Source: DATFYM01 sp035315065 (lineage in GTDB: Bacteria > Acidobacteriota > Terriglobia > UBA7540). Taken from it: 64,000 nt of DNA. How positions within the stretch are numbered: the first letter of the stretch is position 1; every line of letters begins with the position of its first letter. Where the stretch lies: the NCBI GenBank assembly GCA_035315065.1, contig DATFYM010000023.1, forward strand, positions 21,315 through 85,314, written 5' to 3'. Position numbers and translations under genes: made by a program. The notes under the pieces are model-generated. The model was not told the DNA's origin. It worked only from the letters and a program-made list of their open reading frames with translations, and made no database searches. Positions 16,480 through 23,916 of this stretch are shown here, one piece after another.

Positions 16480-18246
16480 ATGCTGCGTTCCTTTGGTGGT
16501 TCGACGGTTCAACCGCCCTGCCATGAAATCCTGCTGAACCCGGTTTTCTTCTTCCCTCTCATCTTCTGTCTATCAGTTGCGGTTGCCATCGGCGGCGAGA
16601 CGCCCAGCGCGACCATCAAGCTTGACCAGGTGGGTTATCCCCTACACGGACGGAAGATCGCCCTGGTCAGCTCTCCGGCACGGACCTTCGAGGTAAAGCG
16701 CGCCGGCGACAATGCCACGATATTTAAGGGGAAATTGAGCGCCGGCGCCCCGGATGCCAACTCCGGCGACACTCTCCAGGCCGCGGACTTTTCCAGCCTT
16801 CAGCAACCCGGCATGTACTATCTCGAGATCCCGGGCGTAGGCCGCAGTTGGAACTTCTCTGTCGGGGAGGATGTTTTTTCCCGTACCTTTTATCTCGCGG
16901 CCCGTGCATTTTACGGACAGCGCTGCGGGACTCCCGTGGACCTTGGACCCGAGTTCCGCGGGTACACCCACGCCGCTTGCCACCTCAAGGGAAGTTTTCA
17001 TGGGTCTTCCGGCAAGGAGGGTCCGCGCGACAACGTCGGCGGCTGGCATGACGCCGGGGACTACGGACGTTACATGGTGAATTCTGGAATCACCACCGGA
17101 ACGCTTCTCAGGGCCTGGGAGTTGTTCGGCCCCAAGCTTACCGCCATCAAGTTGAACATCCCCGAAACCGGAAACGGCACACCGGATCTCCTCAATGAGA
17201 TCCGCTGGAATCTTGAGTGGATGCTCAAGATGCAGGACAACGATGGCGGTGTCTGGCACAAACAAACCAGCGAGCATTTTCCCGGCTTCGTGATGCCGGA
17301 AGAAGATCGGCTTGTCAGTCTGGTGATCGGCACCGGCAGCGCGCCGTACAAGAGTACCTGCGCGACCGCTGATCTCGCTGCGGTGGCCGCGATCGCTGCC
17401 CGCGTCTATGGACCGTATGACCAGAACTTTGCCGCCAAAAACCTGCGAGCGGCTCGGCAAGCCTGGTCATGGACCGAGCGTTATCCGAACGTGACGTTCG
17501 AGAATCCGCCGGGAATCTCCACGGGGGAGTACGGGGATACGGATTGCGGAGATGAACGGCTGTGGGCTGCGGCCGAGCTGTGGCGAACCACGGGCGAGGC
17601 AGTCTACCACCGCCATTTCCTCGACAACTATGCGAGGTACCTGCCGAATCTCCGTGCTCCTAGTCCCGAGTCGTGGCGGGAGGTGGCGCCCATGGGTTTG
17701 TGGACGTACGCGCTCGCCACTCGCCAAGGAGCGGACGCCCAGGCTCGCGCCGCGATTCGGCAGGGGGCGCTCGCCGCGGCCCGCGAGATTGTGAACCGCA
17801 CGCGCAGCAACCCCTATCGGGTCAGCCTGGTCGCAACCGACTATGCCTGGGGCTCAAACGGCCTAGCCGCCAACTACGGCGTGCAGTTGCTGGTGACGAA
17901 TGCTCTTTCGCCCGATCCGGCCTTCGTGGAAACCGCTCTCGACAATCTCCATTACCTTCTCGGGCGTAATACCTTCTCGCTCTCGTGGGTGACGCAGGTA
18001 GGCGACAACCCCTACCGTCATCCGCATCACCGGCCGAGCGGCGCCGACAAGAACCCTGAACCTTGGCCAGGGCTGCTCTCCGGCGGTCCCAACGCGGCCA
18101 GACAGGACGCTGTCCTCCAAGCTCTGCCTCCTGATTTGCCGCCCGCCAAGGTCTACAGTGACAATCAAGGCTCCTACGCGAGCAACGAGGTCTGTATTAA
18201 CTGGCAGGCGATGTTGGTCTTCCTTCTCGCCGGAGTGCGGCCGTGA
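16480..18246 (+). CDS. Glycoside hydrolase family 9 (endoglucanase/exo-glucosidase type)
   Basis: A 588-residue secreted enzyme. The ATG at 16480 gives a hydrophobic signal region (PVFFFPLIFCLSVAVAIGG) at about residues 20-40. Residues about 45-130 form the CelD-like Ig N-terminal domain (IKLDQVGYP). The GH9 catalytic domain shows VGGWHDAGDYGRY near 186 (nucleophile-activating Asp pair), HHRPSG near 514, and NEVCINWQA near 568 with the catalytic acid Glu. It hydrolyses beta-1,4-glucosidic bonds by inversion; the exact substrate cannot be read from sequence. It sits just upstream of a symporter, epimerase and GH130 phosphorylase, so it probably supplies oligosaccharides to that pathway. The open frame continues upstream into the DUF4157 relic, but that part is not a credible N-terminus. 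Confidence 0.85.
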   Translation: MLRSFGGSTVQPPCHEILLNPVFFFPLIFCLSVAVAIGGETPSATIKLDQVGYPLHGRKIALVSSPARTFEVKRAGDNATIFKGKLSAGAPDANSGDTLQAADFSSLQQPGMYYLEIPGVGRSWNFSVGEDVFSRTFYLAARAFYGQRCGTPVDLGPEFRGYTHAACHLKGSFHGSSGKEGPRDNVGGWHDAGDYGRYMVNSGITTGTLLRAWELFGPKLTAIKLNIPETGNGTPDLLNEIRWNLEWMLKMQDNDGGVWHKQTSEHFPGFVMPEEDRLVSLVIGTGSAPYKSTCATADLAAVAAIAARVYGPYDQNFAAKNLRAARQAWSWTERYPNVTFENPPGISTGEYGDTDCGDERLWAAAELWRTTGEAVYHRHFLDNYARYLPNLRAPSPESWREVAPMGLWTYALATRQGADAQARAAIRQGALAAAREIVNRTRSNPYRVSLVATDYAWGSNGLAANYGVQLLVTNALSPDPAFVETALDNLHYLLGRNTFSLSWVTQVGDNPYRHPHHRPSGADKNPEPWPGLLSGGPNAARQDAVLQALPPDLPPAKVYSDNQGSYASNEVCINWQAMLVFLLAGVRP

Positions 18247-18291
18247 GCTGCGTAGCGGTGGCGCCGCCGGATGTGAGGGATACCAGCAAGG

Positions 18292-18434
18292 AATTGCCGA
18301 TTGCAGATTGACGATTGACGATTGACGATTGGAAGAGAAGAGTAGGCAAGCCGCGGGGCCCTTTCAATAGGCCATCCACGATCGTCAATGAGCTTCTCTT
18401 ACAATCGTCAATCGTCAATCTGCAATCGGCAATT
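18292..18434. repeat. Heptamer inverted-repeat locus (word CGATTGA)
   Basis: The left arm (18292-18331) has four GACGATT-type heptamers after AATTGCCGATTGCA. The right arm (18402-18434) is its exact reverse complement over 33 bases but carries one heptamer fewer. Inner GAAGAGAAG/CTTCTCTT sequences extend the pairing. The locus fills the gap between the GH9 and symporter genes and would make a very strong RNA hairpin. Confidence 0.9.
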
Positions 18435-18552
18435 ATTCTGACCCCAGATCGGCTGGGCACAGACGTTGTAGAGGATTGAGTGTTACAACACTTTAGTGGC
18501 GGGCGTTCAAAACGGCCCGAAGCTTAACGGCTGGCGGAGTATGAGGTGATAG

Positions 18553-20436
18553 ATGCATCTTCACGGAATTGATATCGCTATAATCCTGGCCTTTTTGGCC
18601 AGTTCGGTAATGGTGGGATACTGGGTCTCTCACCGCGCCTCGCGCGACATCAGGGCATATTTCCTGGGCGGCAATGTAATGCCCTGGTATCTGCTGGGCA
18701 TCTCCAACGCCTCGGGGATGTTCGACATCAGTGGCACTATGCTGCTGGTCTACTGGGTGTTCATTTACGGCCTGAAGAGCGTCTGGATCCCGTGGCTCTG
18801 GCCGACCTTCAACCAGATTTTCCTGATGGTCTACTTGTCGGCGTGGTTACGCCGTTCCAATGTGATGACCGGCGCCGAGTGGATCAAGACGCGGTTCGGT
18901 ACGGGCCGGGGCGCGCAACTGGCTCACCTGATCGTGGTGGTCTATGCGTTCGTCAGCATCATTGGCTTTTTCAGTTATGGGTTCAAAGGGATCGGGAAGT
19001 TTGCGGCGACGTTCCTGCCTTGGCACCTGTCACCCAACCTATATGCCACCATCTTGATTGCCATCACCGCCATCTACGTCATAAAGGGCGGCATGTTCAG
19101 CGTGGTGATCACGGAGGTGATCCAGTTCTGCATACTATCCGTTGCCTCGTTTGCGGTCGGGATTATTGCCATGCGGAAAGTTGCTCCCGGCACGCTTCAG
19201 CATTTTGTTCCCGCCGGCTGGGACCAGATCTTCTTCGGTTGGCACCTGAACATCGATTGGTCCGCGCTCATCCCCTCGGCGAACACCAAGATCGCCGATG
19301 ACGGCTACGGAATTTTCGGATTTTTCGTCATGATGTTGTTGTTCAAGGGAGTGCTGATCAGCATGGCCGGCCCGGCGCCGAACTATGATATGCAGCGGGT
19401 TCTCTCCGCGAAGAATCCCCGCGAAGCCTGCATGATGAGCAGTTGGGTGAACGTGGTGCTGACCTTTCCGCGCTACTTCCTGATCACGGGTTTGACCGTC
19501 CTGGCCCTGGTTTTCTTCAGCGATCAGATTCGGGGGATGGGAACCAATATGGATTTCGAGCTGGTCCTTCCCTACGCGCTGGGCCGCTTTGTTCCGACCG
19601 GCCTGCTCGGGTTCCTGATCGCCGGATTGCTGGCGGCGTTCATGTCCAACTTCGCCGCCACGGTGAACGCCGCGCCGCCCTACTTTGTGAACGATATCTA
19701 CAAGCGCTTCATCAACCGCAATGCCACCGCCCGGACGTATGTTCGTTTGAGCTATCTGAGTTCGTTCGCCGTCGTGCTGGTGGGCGGGGCCATCGGCTGG
19801 TACGTCGCGTCCGTGAATTCGGTGGTCCTTTGGATTGTTTCCGGGCTCTGGGGCGGCTACACGGCTTCCAACGTTTTGAAGTGGTACTGGTGGCGCTTCA
19901 ACGGCTACGGCTACTTCTGGGGAATGGTCACGGGCATTTCCGGCTCGCTGATCATGCCGTCAATTCTCCCTCAGGTTCCGCTCATTAAGGCACTGCTCCA
20001 GGCGCATTCGGTGAACCTGGATGTGGCGGTGGTTTTTCCGGTGGTCTTCGCGATCTCGCTGGCGGGATGCCTGGCAGGAACTCTGCTGACCCAACCGGAG
20101 GAGGACGAAGTCTTGAGAGACTTCTATCGCCGGGTGCGGCCCTGGGGCTTCTGGGAACCCATTCTCGCCAAGGTCCGTGCCGAAGACCCCACCTTCGAGC
20201 GCAACCAGGACTTCGGGCGGGACATGTTCAACGTGGCGGTAGGCATCGTCTGGCAGGTTAGCCTCGTAGCTTTACCCATTTATCTTGTGATTCAGAAGTT
20301 CAGTTCCGCCCTCGTGACAGCAGCGATCATTGCTGTGACGTCGATCGTGCTGAAGTTCACCTGGTACGACCACCTGAAGGCTCTCGAATCTGTCGAGCAG
20401 TCTAATATTCTGAGGGATGCCGCCAGCGTGCGGTAG
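18553..20436 (+). CDS. Sodium:solute symporter (SSS family), probable disaccharide importer
   Basis: A 627-residue polytopic inner-membrane protein of the sodium:solute symporter family. It has about 13-14 hydrophobic segments, starting with IDIAIILAFLASSVMVGYWV and including the family-typical YFLGGNVMPWYLLGIS, NASGMFDISGT near 55 and LIAGLLAAFMSNFAATVN near 355. The GAGGTGATAG ribosome site precedes the ATG. It is followed by the 2-epimerase and GH130 phosphorylase genes. The same trio occurs in Bacteroides fragilis, where beta-1,4-mannobiose is imported, epimerised and phosphorolysed. It is therefore predicted to import mannobiose or cellobiose with Na+. Family certain, substrate inferred from context. 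Confidence 0.85.
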   Translation: MHLHGIDIAIILAFLASSVMVGYWVSHRASRDIRAYFLGGNVMPWYLLGISNASGMFDISGTMLLVYWVFIYGLKSVWIPWLWPTFNQIFLMVYLSAWLRRSNVMTGAEWIKTRFGTGRGAQLAHLIVVVYAFVSIIGFFSYGFKGIGKFAATFLPWHLSPNLYATILIAITAIYVIKGGMFSVVITEVIQFCILSVASFAVGIIAMRKVAPGTLQHFVPAGWDQIFFGWHLNIDWSALIPSANTKIADDGYGIFGFFVMMLLFKGVLISMAGPAPNYDMQRVLSAKNPREACMMSSWVNVVLTFPRYFLITGLTVLALVFFSDQIRGMGTNMDFELVLPYALGRFVPTGLLGFLIAGLLAAFMSNFAATVNAAPPYFVNDIYKRFINRNATARTYVRLSYLSSFAVVLVGGAIGWYVASVNSVVLWIVSGLWGGYTASNVLKWYWWRFNGYGYFWGMVTGISGSLIMPSILPQVPLIKALLQAHSVNLDVAVVFPVVFAISLAGCLAGTLLTQPEEDEVLRDFYRRVRPWGFWEPILAKVRAEDPTFERNQDFGRDMFNVAVGIVWQVSLVALPIYLVIQKFSSALVTAAIIAVTSIVLKFTWYDHLKALESVEQSNILRDAASVR

Positions 20437-20438
20437 CC

Positions 20439-20532
20439 TACGGGGTTCGGGATTCGGGGTTCGGGATTCGCAGAGGAAGATCGCGGCTCGGGGGCCTGTT
20501 CTGCGAACCCCGAACCCCGAATACCGTACCCC
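20439..20532. repeat. Heptamer inverted-repeat locus (word GGGNTTC)
   Basis: The left arm at 20439-20472 repeats GGGGTTC/GGGATTC heptamers. The right arm at 20501-20532 repeats CGAACCC units and ends in ACCGTACCCC, complementary to the left arm with a few mismatches. It lies immediately after the symporter stop and ends about 50 bases before the epimerase start. Confidence 0.85.
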
Positions 20533-20582
20533 GCTTTCATCGTCATGGCATTTGGGAGATGCAGCACCAAGGGAGCGTCGGT

Positions 20583-21830
20583 GTGCAGAATCTTCGTCAA
20601 CGAGTCGAGACTGAACTACGGTCGAATATCCTGCCATTCTGGCTGAAGCACGCGGTGGATGAGCAATATGGCGGCTTCCGCGGGCAGATCGCCAATGACC
20701 TCACCATCGATTCCTTCGCGAACAAAGGCCTCATCTTGAATGCGCGCATCCTATGGACCTTTTCCAAGGCTTTCAGCGTTTACGGCGAAGACGCCTACTT
20801 GCAAGCGGCGCGTCGAGCCTTCGATTACCTTACCCGGCATTTCTGGGACACAACATTCAACGGCGTCTTCTGGATGGTGGATTATCTCGGCCACCCTGTG
20901 GAAACCAAGAAGCGCATCTATGGCCAGGCGTTTACCGTCTACGCGCTCGCTGAATACCACCGCGTCACCGGCGATCCGGAAGCCCTCACCAAAGCGATCC
21001 AGATCTATGAGGCCATTGAGTCCGCGAGCCACGATGCGCTCCATCGGGGTTATTTCGAGACCTACGAGCGCGATTGGACCCTGGCGAACGAACAGCGCCT
21101 GAGCGAGGTGGACATGGACGAGAAGAAGTCCATGAACACGCACCTCCACCTTCTCGAAGCTTACGCCAACCTCTTGCGCTGCCAGGATAACCCGGCAGTG
21201 CGTCGCCAGCTGAAGGAACTTATCCAGGTTTTCCTCGAACATATCATCGACCGCCAGGCCCATCATTTCGGAATGTTCTTTGACGAAGAGTGGCATTCCA
21301 AATCCGATCACGTTTCCTTTGGGCACGACATCGAAGGAAGCTGGCTTCTATGCGAGGCGGCCGAGATACTTGGCGATGAGCCGATCCTCCAAGCGGTCCG
21401 GCAAGAAGCCTTGCTGATGGCCCGGGCCGCGCTCGACCAGGCGGTGGACTCCGACGGCGGGCTGCTTTACGAGGGCGATGCCAGCGGGATTATCGACACC
21501 GACAAGCACTGGTGGCCGCAAGCCGAAGCCGTGGTGGCGTTCCTGAACGCCTATCAGCTTTCGGGACGAGAGCATTTTCAAAGGGCCGCCGAAGCGAGTT
21601 GGGACTTCATCGAAAAACACATCGTCGACCGCCAGCATGGTGAGTGGTTCTGGAAGGTGTCGCGAGAGGGCATCCCCAGCCAGGACAAATTCAAGGTAGA
21701 TCAGTGGAAATGCCCCTACCATAACAGCCGGGCGTGCTTCGAAGCTATGGCACGGTTAGACGAAATCGGACAACATCGGCCTGTCCACGGCTCGCCGGTG
21801 AAGACCGGCATTCCGGCAATCGGAGAATGA
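20583..21830 (+). CDS. AGE-family epimerase, cellobiose/mannobiose 2-epimerase
   Basis: A cytoplasmic enzyme of the N-acylglucosamine 2-epimerase superfamily, about 415 residues. It has the (alpha/alpha)6-barrel signature and the catalytic histidines of cellobiose 2-epimerases: MNTHLHLLEAY, SFGHDIEGSWLL and KCPYHNSRACFEA. It converts the reducing-end sugar between glucose and mannose (cellobiose to glucosylmannose, mannobiose to mannosylglucose). I chose the GTG at 20583 because GGGAG lies seven bases upstream. An in-frame ATG at 20559 abuts a GGGAG with no spacing. It stops one base before the GH130 start codon, which implies coupling. The product mannosylglucose is exactly the substrate of that phosphorylase, supporting a mannobiose 2-epimerase role. 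Confidence 0.85.
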   Translation: MQNLRQRVETELRSNILPFWLKHAVDEQYGGFRGQIANDLTIDSFANKGLILNARILWTFSKAFSVYGEDAYLQAARRAFDYLTRHFWDTTFNGVFWMVDYLGHPVETKKRIYGQAFTVYALAEYHRVTGDPEALTKAIQIYEAIESASHDALHRGYFETYERDWTLANEQRLSEVDMDEKKSMNTHLHLLEAYANLLRCQDNPAVRRQLKELIQVFLEHIIDRQAHHFGMFFDEEWHSKSDHVSFGHDIEGSWLLCEAAEILGDEPILQAVRQEALLMARAALDQAVDSDGGLLYEGDASGIIDTDKHWWPQAEAVVAFLNAYQLSGREHFQRAAEASWDFIEKHIVDRQHGEWFWKVSREGIPSQDKFKVDQWKCPYHNSRACFEAMARLDEIGQHRPVHGSPVKTGIPAIGE

Positions 21831-21831
21831 C

Positions 21832-23067
21832 ATGAAACAGGCTGAATTCAGAAAGCGGCTTCAGGCGCTCGGGAAGCAGCACGAAGAGCTGCTGACTCGC
21901 AAGAATCGCCGAATCCGCACCGGCAACGGGGTGTACGATCGCTACGCATTTCCCGTGCTGACCGCCGAACACACCCCGTTGTTCTGGCGCTATGACCTCG
22001 ATGCGAAAACGAATCCTTACTTGATGGAACGCATGGGCATCAATTCGACTTACAATGCCGGAGCCATGGAATACGAAGGCAAGATTGTGGTATTGGCGCG
22101 CGTCGAAGGGGTCGATCGCAAATCGTTCCTCGCTGTTGCCGAAAGTCCCAACGGCATCGACAACTTTCGATTTTGGGATTACCCCATCTTCATGCCGGAG
22201 ACCCGCGACCCCGACATCAACGTCTACGATATTCGCGTCGTGCGGCATGAAGACGGATGGATCTACGGCCTTTTCTGCACCGAGCGCAAAGATCCCAAAG
22301 TCCCCTCGTGGGACACTTCCTCGGCCGTCGCGCAATGCGGCGTCGCCCGAACCAAGGATTTGAAAAACTGGGAGCGGTTGCCCGACTTGAAAACCAAGTC
22401 GCCGCAGCAGCGGAACGTGGTGCTCCATCCTGAGTTCGTGGATGGCAAATACGCGTTCTACACCCGGCCTCAAGACGAATTCATCCAGGCCGGCAAGGGT
22501 GGAGGGATCGGCTGGGGTCTCGCCCCGAGCATGGAAAACGCGGTGATTGAAGAGGAGACCGTCATCGATAACCGTGAGTATCACACCATCAAGGAGGTGA
22601 AGAACGGCCTCGGTCCCGCGCCCATCAAGACCCCGCAAGGCTGGCTGCACCTGGCGCATGGCGTCCGTAACACGGCGGCCGGATTGCGATATGTACTGTA
22701 CCTTTTCCTCTGCGAACTCGACCGTCCGCAGGTGGTCACCCACCGCCCGGGGGGCTACTTCCTCGCCCCACAAGGAGAGGAACTGATCGGTGATGTTTCC
22801 AATGTGGTGTTCAGTAATGGTTGGGTGGCTCGCGAAGATGGCCAAGTCTTCATTTACTATGGCTCCTCGGATACGCGGTTGCACGTGGCCACCAGCAGCG
22901 TCGCCAGGCTTCTGGATTACGTGTTGCACACGCCCGAAGATCCGCTGCGCAGCCACGCGTGCGTCGAGCAGCGCTACGCTCTGATCGAGAAAAACCTCGA
23001 AGTTATGGGCTCCCTGCGAAAGCCCGCAGCCAAGCAACGAGCCAGCCGCATAGGCAGGGCGGTATGA
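21832..23067 (+). CDS. GH130 phosphorylase, 4-O-beta-mannosyl-glucose phosphorylase type
   Basis: A 411-residue cytoplasmic five-bladed beta-propeller enzyme of family GH130, closest in style to subfamily 1 (mannosylglucose phosphorylase). Visible family segments are YDRYAFPVLTAEHTPLFWRY near 35, INSTYNAGAMEYEGKIVVLARVEG (near 66, with the conserved NAGA), DPDINVYDIRVV (near 125, with the general-acid Asp), LGPAPIKTPQGWLHLAHGVR near 265, and YYGSSDTRLHVA. With phosphate it cleaves mannosyl-beta-1,4-glucose to mannose-1-phosphate and glucose. It is the last gene of the symporter-epimerase-phosphorylase set. About 95 bases after its stop the minus-strand rnpB gene ends, so the two are convergent. 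Confidence 0.88.
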   Translation: MKQAEFRKRLQALGKQHEELLTRKNRRIRTGNGVYDRYAFPVLTAEHTPLFWRYDLDAKTNPYLMERMGINSTYNAGAMEYEGKIVVLARVEGVDRKSFLAVAESPNGIDNFRFWDYPIFMPETRDPDINVYDIRVVRHEDGWIYGLFCTERKDPKVPSWDTSSAVAQCGVARTKDLKNWERLPDLKTKSPQQRNVVLHPEFVDGKYAFYTRPQDEFIQAGKGGGIGWGLAPSMENAVIEEETVIDNREYHTIKEVKNGLGPAPIKTPQGWLHLAHGVRNTAAGLRYVLYLFLCELDRPQVVTHRPGGYFLAPQGEELIGDVSNVVFSNGWVAREDGQVFIYYGSSDTRLHVATSSVARLLDYVLHTPEDPLRSHACVEQRYALIEKNLEVMGSLRKPAAKQRASRIGRAV

Positions 23068-23163
23068 CCGCGCGCTTCACCACTTCGCCGATTCCGATGG
23101 CCAATACAAGAAGCGGAGACAACCCTGCCCTATTCGGGACCGCAGTGGATTTGAATAAAGGAA

Positions 23164-23777
23164 GCGCGAGCAAGCCTGTAAGCCGAATTCTGTATCCCGC
23201 TGAAGCGGGACGGCGATCATTCATCTAGTCCCGCCATTGCTGACGGGATCGAGCGACCTACCCGAGAGTTACTCTGTAGCGGCGGTCTGTAACGCCGAGG
23301 ACATCAGCGATTAGTCACCAGAGTCTCCGACTGATCACCAACGCGTGATCGGTGACGGCTCTCTATGCCCGGCGCTCACAGAGCGCCGCTACAGGTTTGG
23401 CGGGGCGGGCCGCCCCTCCTCTCCTATTTGGTCTTGCTCCGTGTGGGGTTTTCCATGCCCCCGGCATCGCTGCCGGGGCGGTGCGCTCTTACCCCGCTCC
23501 AGCGGGGTCGCCTTGGGGCGACCGCACCTTTTCACCCTTACCCGTATCCCGCCGCGGCGAACCGCAGTCGAAACGCAGGCGGTATGTTTTCTGTGGCACT
23601 TTCCGTGTCGGAGGCGTACGGTCTTGCGACATCCTCCCCCGGCCCTCGCCGTTAGCGAGCACACTGCCCTGCGGAGTTCGGACTTTCCTCTCCCCCACCC
23701 CTGCCAGCCGACCCGCGGCCCTTGCGGACCCCGAGACGGCGCTAAGGCGGGGCAGCGATCACCCGGCTTGCTCGCGC
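23164..23777 (-). ncRNA. rnpB: RNase P RNA (type A-like) with an inserted palindromic element
   Basis: The catalytic RNA of RNase P on the minus strand. The ends pair as P1 (GCGAGCAAGCC at the 5' end with GGCTTGCTCGC at the 3' end). Conserved cores read GAGGAAAGTCCG (about 23692-23680), GGGTAAGGGTGAAA, TAAGAGCGCACC, the tRNA-CCA-binding ACGGAGCAAGACCAAATAG, GGGTAGG, and ACTAGATGAATGAT near the 3' end. At about 614 nt it is far longer than the usual 350-400 nt. Most of the excess is a 121-bp palindromic element (23274-23394) between the CCAAATAG and GGGTAGG core segments, which corresponds to the P17 arm. Because all core motifs are present, it is probably functional. Confidence 0.93.
23274..23394. 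repeat. Palindromic element inside rnpB (CTGTAGCGGCG termini)
   Basis: A 121-bp element whose ends are inverted copies: CTGTAGCGGCGG-TCTGT-ACGCCG on the left, and the complement of CTGTAGCGGCGCTCTGTGAGCGCCG on the right. The inner part contains further pairing words (GTGATCGGTGAC, ATCACCAACGCGTGAT). It looks like a REP/MITE-like unit inserted in a peripheral arm of the RNA. Confidence 0.8.
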
Positions 23778-23784
23778 ACGTTGT

Positions 23785-23815
23785 ATGATAGCAGTTGTCG
23801 GTTGGCAGTTGCCAA
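23785..23815 (-). promoter_or_regulatory. Probable rnpB promoter
   Basis: Read on the minus strand, TATCAT (23790-23785) ends seven bases before the predicted 5' end of RNase P RNA. TTGGCA (23815-23810) lies 19 bases further upstream. The -10 is good and its distance to the RNA end is right. The spacer is two bases longer than ideal. The -35 is within a degenerate heptamer array. Confidence 0.45.
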
Positions 23816-23916
23816 TTATCCTCCGCTGGTTGAGAAGGAGCAGTATCAGCCTCGTGAAAGTACCCTTGAACCATGGAACCACGGCTGCGCGTCGCGTGAC
23901 GACGCCACGGCTCGGC

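Noticed and set aside
18292..18434. Heptamer arrays as rho-independent terminators
   Set aside because: They lack a U-tract, sit before starts and inside coding sequence as well as after stops, and have locus-specific words. Termination may be a side effect but does not explain them.
21745..23037. Long open frame opposite the GH130 gene (430 codons)
   Set aside because: The plus strand encodes a full-length conserved phosphorylase; the antisense frame has no motif and no ribosome site.
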